A DNA stretch of 34,014 nt from an uncultured Bacteroidales bacterium (lineage in GTDB: Bacteria; Bacteroidota; Bacteroidia; Bacteroidales; Paludibacteraceae). The position numbers and the translations under genes were made by a program. The stretch covers positions 1 through 34,014 of the forward strand of contig CAMNCW010000047.1 of NCBI GenBank assembly GCA_946534715.1. Direction: 5' to 3'. The notes under the pieces are model-generated. The model searched no databases. It was not told where the DNA came from and saw only the letters and a program-made list of their open reading frames with translations. Shown in pieces: positions 23,743 to 32,267 of the stretch; position 1 is the first letter of the stretch; each line of letters opens with the position of its first letter.

Positions 23743-26013
23743 ATGAATATTGTAACCAAAGAAATCGCTCTCCCCGATGGACGAGTGATCAAACTGGAGA
23801 CAGGCAAATTGGCTAAACAGGCCGATGGCGCAGTGATGGCGACCCTCGGCAACACGATGATTTTAGCTACTGTCTGCTCCGCCAAAGATGCGGTACCGGG
23901 CACAGATTTTATGCCCTTGACCGTAGAGTACAAAGAGAAATTTGCGTCCGCAGGACGCTTCCCGGGCGGTTTTACCCGCCGCGAGGGCAAAGCATCGGAT
24001 TATGAAATCCTGATCGCACGTCTCATCGACCGTGCCCTTCGTCCCCTCTTCCCTTCTAACTATCACGCAGAGACCTTCGTTAACGTCACGATGTATTCGG
24101 CTGACGGAATCGACATGCCGGAGAGCATTGCCGGTCTCGCAGCAGGTGCAGCACTCGCTTGCTCGGATATTCCTTTCGAGGGTCCGGTGAGCGAAGTACG
24201 CGTAGCGCGTGTGAACGGTCAGATGGTGATCAACCCGACCTTCGAGCAATGCGAGCACGCTGACCTCGAACTGATGGTGGCTGCTACGTATGACAACATC
24301 ATGATGGTCGAGGGCGAGATGAAAGAGGTGCCGGAGTCCGTTATGCTGGAGGCTATCAAAGCAGCGCACGAGGCTATCAAACCGCAGTGTCTGGCTATCA
24401 ACGAGATGATGAAAGCGTACGGCAAAGAGGTGAAACGTGAGTACTGCCATGAGGTAAATGATGAGGAATTGAAACAGGCAGTTCATGACTTCTCCTACGC
24501 TCGCGCTTATGCGCAGGCTACCGCAGCTGACACCGACAAACATCACCGCGAGGAGATGTTCACCCAGATCCGCGAGGACTTCAAAGCCGAGAAAGCAGAC
24601 TACATGGCAGCCCGCGCTGAGGCGTTAGGCATCGATATCGATGAGGTGGCAGCGCTTGTAGATCGCTACTATCATGATGTAGAGAAAGAGGCTATGCGTC
24701 GCGCGGTGCTCGATGAGGGCAAGCGTCTCGACGGCCGTAAGACCACGGAGATCCGTCCGATCTGGTGTGAGGTAGGTTACCTGCCCGGCCCTCACGGATC
24801 CTCTATCTTCACCCGTGGCGAGACACAGTCGCTCTCTACCGTTACCCTCGGTACCAGCCGCGATGAGAAGATCGTGGACGAGGCGCTGATCCAAGGCACC
24901 GATAAGTTCCTCCTGCACTATAACTTCCCGCCCTTCTCGACGGGTGAGGCAAAAGCCGCTCGCGGTGTAGGACGTCGTGAGATCGGTCACGGTAACCTCG
25001 CTTGCCGTGCGCTGAAGAACATGATTCCGGAGGACTTCCCTTATACCGTACGTGTCGTTTCGGACATCCTCGAGTCCAACGGTTCCAGCTCGATGGCTAC
25101 CGTTTGCGCGGGTACGCTCGCCCTCATGGACGCCGGTGTTCCGATGAAGAAACCCGTTTCCGGTATCGCGATGGGTCTGATCTCCGAGAACCAAGGTAAG
25201 AACTACGCAATCCTGAGCGATATCCTCGGCGATGAGGACCACCTCGGCGACATGGACTTCAAGACCACCGGTACGAAGGACGGTCTGACCGCTTGCCAGA
25301 TGGATATCAAGGTAGATGGTCTTTCATACGAAATATTAGAGAACGCGCTCGCACAGGCGCACGAGGCACGTATGTACATCCTCGGTAAGATCCTCGAGTG
25401 CATGCCTGCTCCGCGTGCTGACCTCAAACCGCACGCACCGCGTATCACCTCTTTCTATATCCCGAAAGATATGATCGGTGCTGTCATTGGCCCGGGCGGT
25501 AAGATCATCCAAGGCATCCAGGCTGAGACCGGAGCTGTCATCTCCATTGACGAAGATGAGAAGGGCGGCAAGGTAGAGGTAGCATCCAACAACGGCGAAC
25601 AGATGGCAGCTGCTATCGCGAAGATCAAAGCGATTGTTGCTCTGCCGGAGGTTGGCGAGGTATATGACTCTGTCGTTAAGAGCCTCATGCCGTACGGCTG
25701 CTTCGTAGAGTTCATGCCGGGTAAGGAAGGTCTGCTGCATATCTCCGAGATCGATTGGAAGCGTTATGAGACCATGGAAGAGACCGGCATCAAAGAGGGT
25801 GACCACATCCGCATCAAACTGCTGGAGGTAGATCCGAAGACCGGTAAGTTCCGTCTCTCCGCCAAAGCGCTCAAAGAGAAACCCGAAGGCTACGTAGAGC
25901 CGGAGCGTCCTGCCCGTGCACCGCGTGGAGACCGCAACAGCAATCCGGATGGAGCTCGTCTCGACAGAGGCCCGCGTCCTGAGCGCCGTGGCCCCCGTCC
26001 CGAGAGACACTAA
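23743..26013 (+). CDS. pnp: polyribonucleotide nucleotidyltransferase (PNPase)
   Basis: This 756-aa enzyme degrades RNA 3' to 5' by phosphorolysis, forming a homotrimeric ring in the cytoplasm. Domains: first RNase PH-like domain (about 10-140, with the [25 protein letters not shown] signature region), an all-helical linker (about 240-310), second RNase PH domain (about 325-540) with the catalytic [14 protein letters not shown] near 492-505, a KH domain (about 568-630, GPGG loop near 583), an S1 domain (about 636-705, [11 protein letters not shown]), and an Arg/Pro-rich basic tail of about 40 residues ending PRPERH. The length is close to the usual 700-760. The ATG at 23743 gives an N-terminus of normal length; no strong Shine-Dalgarno is visible. 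The gene stands alone between its own promoter and a terminator shared with convergent tamB. Confidence 0.97.
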   Translation: MNIVTKEIALPDGRVIKLETGKLAKQADGAVMATLGNTMILATVCSAKDAVPGTDFMPLTVEYKEKFASAGRFPGGFTRREGKASDYEILIARLIDRALRPLFPSNYHAETFVNVTMYSADGIDMPESIAGLAAGAALACSDIPFEGPVSEVRVARVNGQMVINPTFEQCEHADLELMVAATYDNIMMVEGEMKEVPESVMLEAIKAAHEAIKPQCLAINEMMKAYGKEVKREYCHEVNDEELKQAVHDFSYARAYAQATAADTDKHHREEMFTQIREDFKAEKADYMAARAEALGIDIDEVAALVDRYYHDVEKEAMRRAVLDEGKRLDGRKTTEIRPIWCEVGYLPGPHGSSIFTRGETQSLSTVTLGTSRDEKIVDEALIQGTDKFLLHYNFPPFSTGEAKAARGVGRREIGHGNLACRALKNMIPEDFPYTVRVVSDILESNGSSSMATVCAGTLALMDAGVPMKKPVSGIAMGLISENQGKNYAILSDILGDEDHLGDMDFKTTGTKDGLTACQMDIKVDGLSYEILENALAQAHEARMYILGKILECMPAPRADLKPHAPRITSFYIPKDMIGAVIGPGGKIIQGIQAETGAVISIDEDEKGGKVEVASNNGEQMAAAIAKIKAIVALPEVGEVYDSVVKSLMPYGCFVEFMPGKEGLLHISEIDWKRYETMEETGIKEGDHIRIKLLEVDPKTGKFRLSAKALKEKPEGYVEPERPARAPRGDRNSNPDGARLDRGPRPERRGPRPERH

Positions 26014-26017
26014 GGTG

Positions 26018-26100
26018 GTTTGAGCACTACGTGCTTGGTTTGAAAAGGAATCTCTCAAACTATTTCAAACAACTTCAAACAATCTCAAACAATCTCAAAC
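26018..26100 (+). repeat. inverted word arrays in the pnp 3' region
   Basis: GTTTGA at 26018 and 26038, then TCAAAC five times at an exact 10-bp period (26055, 26065, 26075, 26085, 26095). These are the same words as in the pnp 5' leader, in the same order. A short hairpin AGCAC-TAC-GTGCT lies between the first two words. Confidence 0.85.
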
Positions 26101-26107
26101 AAACAAA

Positions 26108-26134
26108 AACAGCGTCGTGAATTACGGCGCTGTT
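26108..26134. terminator. bidirectional terminator between pnp and tamB
   Basis: AACAGCGTCGT (26108-26118) pairs with ACGGCGCTGTT (26124-26134) with one G-U pair and a 5-base loop. An A run lies on the left and TTTTTG on the right. It serves both convergent genes; the tamB stop codon is 5 bases away. Confidence 0.9.
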
Positions 26135-26138
26135 TTTG

Positions 26139-29100
26139 TTAAAACTCTTTCTTCCACATGAATCCGACACCTTGCACAGTGGAGGCTTGACGGAGCGAGT
26201 ACTTGTCCACGGTGTGGGTATAGCCTTTGATGCGCCACTGGCCGTCTTCGGTCAGCAGCACTTCCACATCGAGGTCGCCGAAGAACGGCTGGTTGGAAAT
26301 ATCGTTATAGCGATAGCCGAAGTTACCGTTGATTACCAGCCTGTCCACCGGTTGCAACTGGAACTGCGCCTCATATTCCTGACTCGTACCGGTGTTGCCT
26401 TGGTCCGTCCGGATCGCCACGCCGAGGGTCAGCATGTTCGTCAGTTTGGATAGCCAGGCGTTGATCTGGCTCGTCACGGTGGAGGACAGCAGCGAATAGG
26501 TGGAGTTCAGCGTCGCGTACTGCGAGTTGGACATGTAGTCCGGCGTGAAGAAACGGCCGAACACTAACAGATAAATAACCTGCCTCATCAGCATCTCGTC
26601 CGTGTTGATCACTTGTCGCACTTGCTGCTGAATCGTCTGGTCGGACAGCGGGAGCTCTAACGAGAAGGACAGAATAGGGCTCCGCAGCGTGCCGCTCATG
26701 TGCAGACACGTCAGAACGGGTATGTTCGTCCGCGCTACCGTCAGCTGCTCCGCCTCGTCGCCGAAGAGGTCACGCAGGTTCGCCGTCACGCGGTATTTGG
26801 CGGTCACGTTCAGCTGCGGGTTCGTCGCATCGCCGGAGAACGAGATCGTGGAGCCTTGACCCACGGTGAACTCTTTGCGGATGACGTTTCCTACGGTGTA
26901 GGACATCGAGCCTTGGTCTATATCGTACGAACCTAAGAGCGACACATAGGACGAACGGGTATCGAACGCCAACTGCAAAGCGCCGTTACCCCGACCTTGC
27001 AGCACATCGCCGTTGCGCTCGCCCAGAACGAGCTGGAAGAGCAGCTGCGGGTTGATGTCGATATTCAGTTTGAGCAGACAGCCGCCTACGCGCCGGAATA
27101 TAGTGCTGTCTATTTTCGCCACACGCTTGAGGTCGATATTGTCCAGATCGGTCTCGATAACCGTGTCTCGGGAGGTCGTGTCCGGGTGCTCCACAAAATG
27201 GATGAAATTCGACTCCTCGGCGTTGTTGATCTTGTCCAGACTGAGCCGGAAAGAGGAGTTCTTGGTCGTCTTGGCGGTCGCGGAAACGATGATGTCGGTC
27301 TGCGGTCCGGTCACGTCCACATGTCCGTCGGCGAACACATGCCCGCGGACCATCTCGCCGGCGGTGTTCTTGTTAAACACCAGCGCGTGTTCCGCATCCA
27401 CATGCAGATCCAGCACGTAGTTCTTGAACTGCTCGTGATAGATACCGCCGTTCACGAGCACCGGGTTGCCTTCTGCGTCACGGGCATGTACTTCCGGGAA
27501 GAGAATAGCCATTGTGTCCATGACGATCGTGTCCGACGGAATGGTATAGCGCACATCGGTCCATGGGAGCGTGAAAGAAGCGTTATGCGCCTCGCATCGC
27601 AGGAGCACATACACGCCTTTCTTCTTGCTGCCGCCTACTACCACCCGGCCGTTACCCGAACCGTCCATGTCGCGCAACACCACCGAGGTCCAGTGGTTGA
27701 TGAACTGCAAAGGCACGGAGTCCGCCATCATGTCCAGACACCATGTCGGGTTCTTGCCGAATTTGGCTACACCGTCTAAGTTGACCGTCTTGCGTACACC
27801 CCGCATCACATCGGCGTGGAAATACAGCGAGTCATCCACATGCAGATCCACGTCCGCTTCGCCGAAATAGCAGTTGTTCAGACCCATCGAATCAACATGA
27901 ATCTGCGTCTCCACCAGCGGATGTTTGAACAGCGAAGTGATGTCCGCCTGTCCGGTGAGATAGCCGTTGAACATGATCGCCTGCACCGGCAGGAAGAACG
28001 GTACTACATATGCCGCATTCACGCGTTTGAGATCCACCGACAGCGTGTCGCTTGCCCGCCGGGAAGCAACACCGTTGGCGCGGAGATGTTGGCCGCCGCC
28101 TTCAAACGAGAAATGGTCTATCTGCACGGATTTGTCTGCCCCGCAGTATGTCACGCGGCTTTCGCCCAAGGAATAGACGGAGTCGCGCAACAGAAGCGTG
28201 CCGGGCATGAAATGCATGTCTATCAGCGGTTTCTTGTTGTATTTGGTGAAATGAGTGACGCACTTCAGATCGCCGCCGTAGTTACCTGCCCGCTGTGCTG
28301 CTACTAATGCTTTCAGCCGCTCTCGATGCGTCAGCGTCATGTCCTCCGCCAGAGCCCGTTGCAACTCGCGAGGCGTGAGGTGTTGCCAGCCTTCCGGCAG
28401 CAACTCCTGCAACTGCGAGTGCTGGCGGAGCGTGACGTGCGAAAGGAGTGTATCGTTATACGCCAACATCGAAATCAGAGTCTGCATCTGCATCGCTTCC
28501 GTCGAGGCGTTGAACGTCAGCGCCGTACTGCCTTTGGTAGCTGACGAGTCGCGGCGCGTGATCGTGCTCAGCGTGAGCGTCAGGTCGTGCAGCGGAGTGT
28601 TGCCGGCGCGTACGCCCGGGGCAAAGAAGCGTACATCCACAAACGGCTCTTTGTCCGCCCGGACTGTCGCCTCGGCGCGCAGAGTAGGGTGGTCCGACAG
28701 CGTGATCGGTGCTACGAACAGCCGCTGTACATCCCGCAAACGCTCGCCGTTAGCCCGCAGCGAGAGCGTCACAGGCTGCCACGACTTGGCAGGTGCCGCA
28801 ACGGCTGTCGGCAGGTAATGATGCAGCATCGCCTGCATCGCCGGTACCACATCGCCGTAACGGAACAGACCGTCGCATTGCGCGGAGAGATAGTCCGAAC
28901 GTAGCGTGATCGACTTCGTACCATTCGGCTCGGCGGCGGCGAACAGCGACAGCTGGCGCATAAGAACCGAGTCCCGCGCTGTCCCTACATAAAGCGAGTC
29001 GATCACCAGATATCCCGACATCTCATCCGGCTTGCTGCCGCTCAGGTCAACCGCCATCGCGAAAGAGGACGTCAAACCGAACTGCGAGTCCTTGTCTATC

Positions 29101-30671
29101 AGCGGATGAGTCGCAAAATTCTTGCACCGCAGGTTAAAATTGATCTCGGGATCCTCGTCGCGCAGGTTCACTACGCCGTCGAACGCCATGTCCATGTGCG
29201 GATCACGGATCCGGAACCGACCCTTGTAGTGCTTCGGCGCATAATGACCGTCGATACGCAGGTCCTCGTACGTATATCCGTTATAGGTGAACTGCCGCAG
29301 GTGCGCCTTCACGTCTCCTTCCACCACGCCGTCGTTAATCTCGCCGCGCGACTGAAAATCCAAGGTCAGCGAACCGATCTTCGGCTGGTTCAGCAACCGC
29401 CCTAAGCGGAACTTGCGGCCTACGATCTTCGCGTCATAGTCCATGTGCTCGAATAACGAATCGGAGCGGAACGAACCGTCTGTCGTGATCGTACCCAAAG
29501 CCGTCCGGAAGGCGCCGTGCAGCGTCAGATCGTGCAAACGCCCTTCCGCGATACCACGGTAATGGATGTCGCCCAAACGGTGTATCTCTTTGGGCAAACG
29601 GACAGGGCGGTTATACAGCTGCGAAAGGAAATCCTGCATTTTGGAAGCGTTTGTGTTCACATCGCGCAGGTTCGCACGCAGATGAGGATTATTGAAATCC
29701 GGCAGACCCACCGCCGAAACATCGCCTTCCAATATCGTGTGACCGTTATAGCGGATAGCCATGTCTTCGAATCCTAACGAGTCCAGCGTGCCCCGCAATG
29801 CTCCGCTCAGTTCGACCGGCTTTTTGAGACCCTTGAGCCGCGGCGCGAACAACGCTATGTCCGCCGGCACTAACTGCGCCTCGTGGAAGGCAAGCGCAAA
29901 CGTGATCTCATGCGCCGAACGGCTCAGATAGAGCGTATCTACATCCGGAAAACGCACCTCTATGCCGCTCATGTCCAGACGAGAGTTGGGCAACTGAGCC
30001 GTCAGAGTAGGGAACAGAAAGGCGCTGTCGTTCAGCATCATATGTGCCCGCAGGGACTGTATATCCAGACGCTGCGAACGGTTGCCACGCTTGCGGACCT
30101 GAGCCTTGAACTCGCTGATCTGAGCGTCTAACAACTCCTCGCTCAACTGATGCAGATCCATGTCCGCGTATTCCAATTCCGCCAACAGATCGTCGTACCG
30201 CAAGCGGATACGGTCCAGCTGCACGTCCTGAACGGAGATCAGACTCCGCAGCGGACCACGTTCTTTCTTCTCGCGTTTGGGAAGACGGCGGGTCAGGAAA
30301 CTGTAGTTCCATGTGCTGTCCGGCAGATGATACAGATTAGCCACCACGTCCGAAAGACGCACATGCGAGAAACGTATCTCCCCGTGATAGAGCGGCAACG
30401 GACGGAAGTGCGCGAACACTTCGCCCACATACACCAGCGTGTCCTGCTGCTGGTCCTCGATATACACATCCCGGATCGCCAGACGCGCAGGAAAACGATA
30501 TTCTATCGCACCCACATGCGCCTCTGTGCCTAACGCGCGCGAGAACTCCGCCGTCACTAATTGTACCGCCGCCGTCTCCACTTCATCGCTCATCAGGGCA
30601 CGAACCAACATGGTGCCTACTAACAGCAGACTCACTATCAAAACGGCTAATATGTACAAAAAACGCTTCAT
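26139..30671 (-). CDS. tamB: TamB-like translocation/assembly module protein (DUF490 family)
   Basis: This protein of about 1,510 aa is anchored in the inner membrane and spans the periplasm. TamB/AsmA-like proteins form a long beta-groove thought to carry lipid between membranes, and were first described in outer-membrane protein assembly. Evidence: an N-terminal membrane helix (KRFLYILAVLIVSLLLVGTMLV), an AsmA-like first region, more than 1,000 residues of amphipathic beta repeats, and a C-terminal TamB domain with GNGALQLAFDTRSSYVSLLGSY, the 'QGSMSYTVGNVIRKEFTVGQGSTISFSGD' region and the ending GFMWKKEF. I start it at 30671: the ATG at 30692 overlaps the -7 box of its own promoter. No BamA-like partner is in the window. 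It is convergent with pnp and divergent from rplS. High GC and even codon use suggest core genome. Confidence 0.93.
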   Translation of the reverse strand: MKRFLYILAVLIVSLLLVGTMLVRALMSDEVETAAVQLVTAEFSRALGTEAHVGAIEYRFPARLAIRDVYIEDQQQDTLVYVGEVFAHFRPLPLYHGEIRFSHVRLSDVVANLYHLPDSTWNYSFLTRRLPKREKKERGPLRSLISVQDVQLDRIRLRYDDLLAELEYADMDLHQLSEELLDAQISEFKAQVRKRGNRSQRLDIQSLRAHMMLNDSAFLFPTLTAQLPNSRLDMSGIEVRFPDVDTLYLSRSAHEITFALAFHEAQLVPADIALFAPRLKGLKKPVELSGALRGTLDSLGFEDMAIRYNGHTILEGDVSAVGLPDFNNPHLRANLRDVNTNASKMQDFLSQLYNRPVRLPKEIHRLGDIHYRGIAEGRLHDLTLHGAFRTALGTITTDGSFRSDSLFEHMDYDAKIVGRKFRLGRLLNQPKIGSLTLDFQSRGEINDGVVEGDVKAHLRQFTYNGYTYEDLRIDGHYAPKHYKGRFRIRDPHMDMAFDGVVNLRDEDPEINFNLRCKNFATHPLIDKDSQFGLTSSFAMAVDLSGSKPDEMSGYLVIDSLYVGTARDSVLMRQLSLFAAAEPNGTKSITLRSDYLSAQCDGLFRYGDVVPAMQAMLHHYLPTAVAAPAKSWQPVTLSLRANGERLRDVQRLFVAPITLSDHPTLRAEATVRADKEPFVDVRFFAPGVRAGNTPLHDLTLTLSTITRRDSSATKGSTALTFNASTEAMQMQTLISMLAYNDTLLSHVTLRQHSQLQELLPEGWQHLTPRELQRALAEDMTLTHRERLKALVAAQRAGNYGGDLKCVTHFTKYNKKPLIDMHFMPGTLLLRDSVYSLGESRVTYCGADKSVQIDHFSFEGGGQHLRANGVASRRASDTLSVDLKRVNAAYVVPFFLPVQAIMFNGYLTGQADITSLFKHPLVETQIHVDSMGLNNCYFGEADVDLHVDDSLYFHADVMRGVRKTVNLDGVAKFGKNPTWCLDMMADSVPLQFINHWTSVVLRDMDGSGNGRVVVGGSKKKGVYVLLRCEAHNASFTLPWTDVRYTIPSDTIVMDTMAILFPEVHARDAEGNPVLVNGGIYHEQFKNYVLDLHVDAEHALVFNKNTAGEMVRGHVFADGHVDVTGPQTDIIVSATAKTTKNSSFRLSLDKINNAEESNFIHFVEHPDTTSRDTVIETDLDNIDLKRVAKIDSTIFRRVGGCLLKLNIDINPQLLFQLVLGERNGDVLQGRGNGALQLAFDTRSSYVSLLGSYDIDQGSMSYTVGNVIRKEFTVGQGSTISFSGDATNPQLNVTAKYRVTANLRDLFGDEAEQLTVARTNIPVLTCLHMSGTLRSPILSFSLELPLSDQTIQQQVRQVINTDEMLMRQVIYLLVFGRFFTPDYMSNSQYATLNSTYSLLSSTVTSQINAWLSKLTNMLTLGVAIRTDQGNTGTSQEYEAQFQLQPVDRLVINGNFGYRYNDISNQPFFGDLDVEVLLTEDGQWRIKGYTHTVDKYSLRQASTVQGVGFMWKKEF

Positions 30672-30689
30672 GTGCGTATATTCGGTGCA

Positions 30690-30720
30690 CAAAGGTACGA
30701 AAAATATTTCGTATGAGCAA
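30690..30720 (-). promoter_or_regulatory. tamB promoter (leftward)
   Basis: On the minus strand TTGCTCAT (30720 to 30713) precedes TACCTTTG (30697 to 30690). The start codon at 30671 is about 18 bases downstream, so the leader is very short. Confidence 0.75.
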
Positions 30721-30756
30721 ATAAAATCAATAAAAAAGCATTTTTTTGCAAAAAAA

Positions 30757-30788
30757 TTTGCTCATTTCAAAAAAAAGCAGTAACTTTG
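30757..30788 (+). promoter_or_regulatory. rplS promoter (rightward)
   Basis: TTTG at 30757-30760, exactly 20 bases, TAACTTTG at 30781-30788. It shares TTTGCTCAT with the divergent tamB promoter 36 bases away. Confidence 0.85.
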
Positions 30789-30943
30789 CACGCTTTTTCG
30801 TTGCGCCAATTGTCAAATATCAAATGACAAATGACAAATGAGAGAAGTACATATCGTGCCTCTGGCGATTGCAATAGGTTCGACCGAATAGTAGTAAATG
30901 CCCGATGTGTTTTGTTGAAATCCATAAAAAATGAGTTAACGAA
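30789..30943 (+). promoter_or_regulatory. rplS leader with 7-bp-period words
   Basis: The leader is about 150 bases, long for this window. CAAAT words start at 30814, 30821, 30828 and 30835, an exact 7-bp period. The rest (30841-30943) holds no repeat and no ORF that I can support. Ribosomal protein leaders often bind their product, so an autoregulatory site is possible but I cannot draw one with confidence. Confidence 0.5.
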
Positions 30944-31297
30944 ATGGATTTGATTAAAGTAGCTGAGCAAGCTTTTGCCGGCGAGAAAAAAGAGTTCCCT
31001 GCATTCAAGGCAGGTGATCAGATTACGGTAGGTTACCGTATTAAAGAGGGTAACAAAGAGCGTGTACAGGAGTTCCGCGGAGATGTCATCTGCATCCACG
31101 GTAGCGGCGACAAGAAGCGCTTCACGGTTCGCAAAATGAGCGGCAACGTTGGTGTTGAGCGTATCTTCCCGATGGACAGCCCCTTCATTGAGAGCATCAC
31201 AGTGAACAAGTACGGTAAAGTACGTCGTTCGAAACTGTATTACCTCCGCGAGCGTACGGGTAAGAAAGCCCGCATCCAGGAGCGCCGCGTTAAGTAA
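30944..31297 (+). CDS. rplS: 50S ribosomal protein L19
   Basis: This 117-aa protein is a large-subunit ribosomal protein at the 30S-50S interface. The whole length matches the L19 family: FKAGDQITVGYRIKEGNKERVQEFRGDVI, then GSGDKKRFTVRKMSGNVGVERIFP and the basic end KVRRSKLYYLRERTGKKARI. The length is normal. No strong Shine-Dalgarno precedes the ATG, which is common for Bacteroidetes ribosomal genes. It is monocistronic here, with its own promoter and terminator. In many bacteria rplS follows trmD and rpsP; that arrangement is absent here, which is normal in Bacteroidetes. Confidence 0.97.
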   Translation: MDLIKVAEQAFAGEKKEFPAFKAGDQITVGYRIKEGNKERVQEFRGDVICIHGSGDKKRFTVRKMSGNVGVERIFPMDSPFIESITVNKYGKVRRSKLYYLRERTGKKARIQERRVK

Positions 31298-31328
31298 TGT
31301 ACAAAGTAACAATGTACAATGTACAAAG
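31298..31328 (+). repeat. TGTACAA word array after rplS
   Basis: TGTACAAAG at 31298, TGTACAA at 31313, TGTACAAAG at 31320. The last two are 7 bp apart. It lies between the stop codon and the terminator. Confidence 0.7.
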
Positions 31329-31330
31329 GT

Positions 31331-31358
31331 AAAACGTCACTTCGGTGGCGTTTTTTTT
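31331..31358 (+). terminator. rplS terminator
   Basis: AACGTCAC pairs with GTGGCGTT (one G-U pair) around a TTCG loop closed by C-G, a very stable tetraloop, followed by T8. Confidence 0.93.
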
Positions 31359-31421
31359 GTGCAAATTCCAAGCATTTTGACCCTAAAATATAAATAAATT
31401 TACATTTTATCGCCTAAATCC

Positions 31422-31452
31422 TTGCATATTTCAAATATTTGTTGTAATTTTG
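31422..31452 (+). promoter_or_regulatory. promoter of the secreted protein / protease operon
   Basis: TTG at 31422-31424, exactly 20 bases, TAATTTTG at 31445-31452. It overlaps the in-frame ATG at 31450 and so favours the downstream start at 31483. Confidence 0.8.
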
Positions 31453-31482
31453 CAGCAAATTGTTAATAAAACGTTCAAATTT

Positions 31483-32256
31483 ATGAAAAAAAGATTTCTT
31501 CTTGTTCTGGCTGCAGTCTTTGCCGGCGTAGCGCTTCACGCGCAGTTTATTACACAAATGAGCTTGCTTACGCCTCATTATTACCCGGGTGAAGTGTATT
31601 TCGTGGACGGACATTCCGAAGAATACGCGGAGGTGGAGTTACCGCGAGTCGGCAAAGGCAAGCTGGGGGTCAAAAAGAATGCGGGTGACAAAGGTCATAC
31701 GGATATAGATGCGGCGAATATCGTTGGTATCAAGATCTGGCATAAGGATTTCCCGGATAAGAAGCACGTGTTGTACTACGTCCACGCCCGCAAATCGATG
31801 ATGCAGAGCGAGCATCAATGGGGGAATCCGGTGATGGGAAGTGCATGGGGGGTGATTTTCCAATGCGAGATGAACTATCAGATAGACAAGAAGACAGGCG
31901 ACCTGTATTTCGTGAAGTTTAAAGGTGGAAACGGACCGGACACGCCTACGCTCTATTATCTGGTTCGCCCGGAGTTGGAACTGGCTGAACTGGCGATGGC
32001 GAACGGCAGTTTTTCGGCGATGAAGAAAGCGGCAGCGAAACTGTTTGCTGAGAATGAAGAGATCGCTACGGCTATCAAGAATGGCAAACTCAAAGGCTCC
32101 GATATGCAGTATATTTTGGACGAAATGGCGGGGAACAAGAAAGCGGAAATGCCGCTAAAAGTGATTCCTGAAGACAACACCATGCCGGAAGAAAAAGCCG
32201 TTCCGGAGACGAAGACGGACTCAGTTTCGAATGGTGTAGTGGGTGACGACGAATAA
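31483..32256 (+). CDS. secreted protein of unknown function
   Basis: This 257-aa protein has a clear signal peptide (MKKRFLLVLAAVFAGVALHAQ, cleavage after HAQ near residue 21). The mature part starts with a beta-rich domain (about 22-160). The segment YFVDGHSEEYAEVELPRVGKG and a later DIDAANIVGIKIW resemble Bacteroidetes proteins that describe a value stored with its 'moving to cell surface' path, but I cannot name a family. A helical, Lys/Ala-rich stretch (about 170-220) and an acidic, Pro-rich tail (about 225-257) follow. I chose 31483 over the upstream ATG at 31450, which lies in the promoter's -7 box. It is 11 bp upstream of the protease gene and surely co-transcribed, so it may be that protein's periplasmic partner; this is inference only. 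Confidence 0.8.
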   Translation: MKKRFLLVLAAVFAGVALHAQFITQMSLLTPHYYPGEVYFVDGHSEEYAEVELPRVGKGKLGVKKNAGDKGHTDIDAANIVGIKIWHKDFPDKKHVLYYVHARKSMMQSEHQWGNPVMGSAWGVIFQCEMNYQIDKKTGDLYFVKFKGGNGPDTPTLYYLVRPELELAELAMANGSFSAMKKAAAKLFAENEEIATAIKNGKLKGSDMQYILDEMAGNKKAEMPLKVIPEDNTMPEEKAVPETKTDSVSNGVVGDDE

Positions 32257-32267
32257 TTTTTCCGGAT

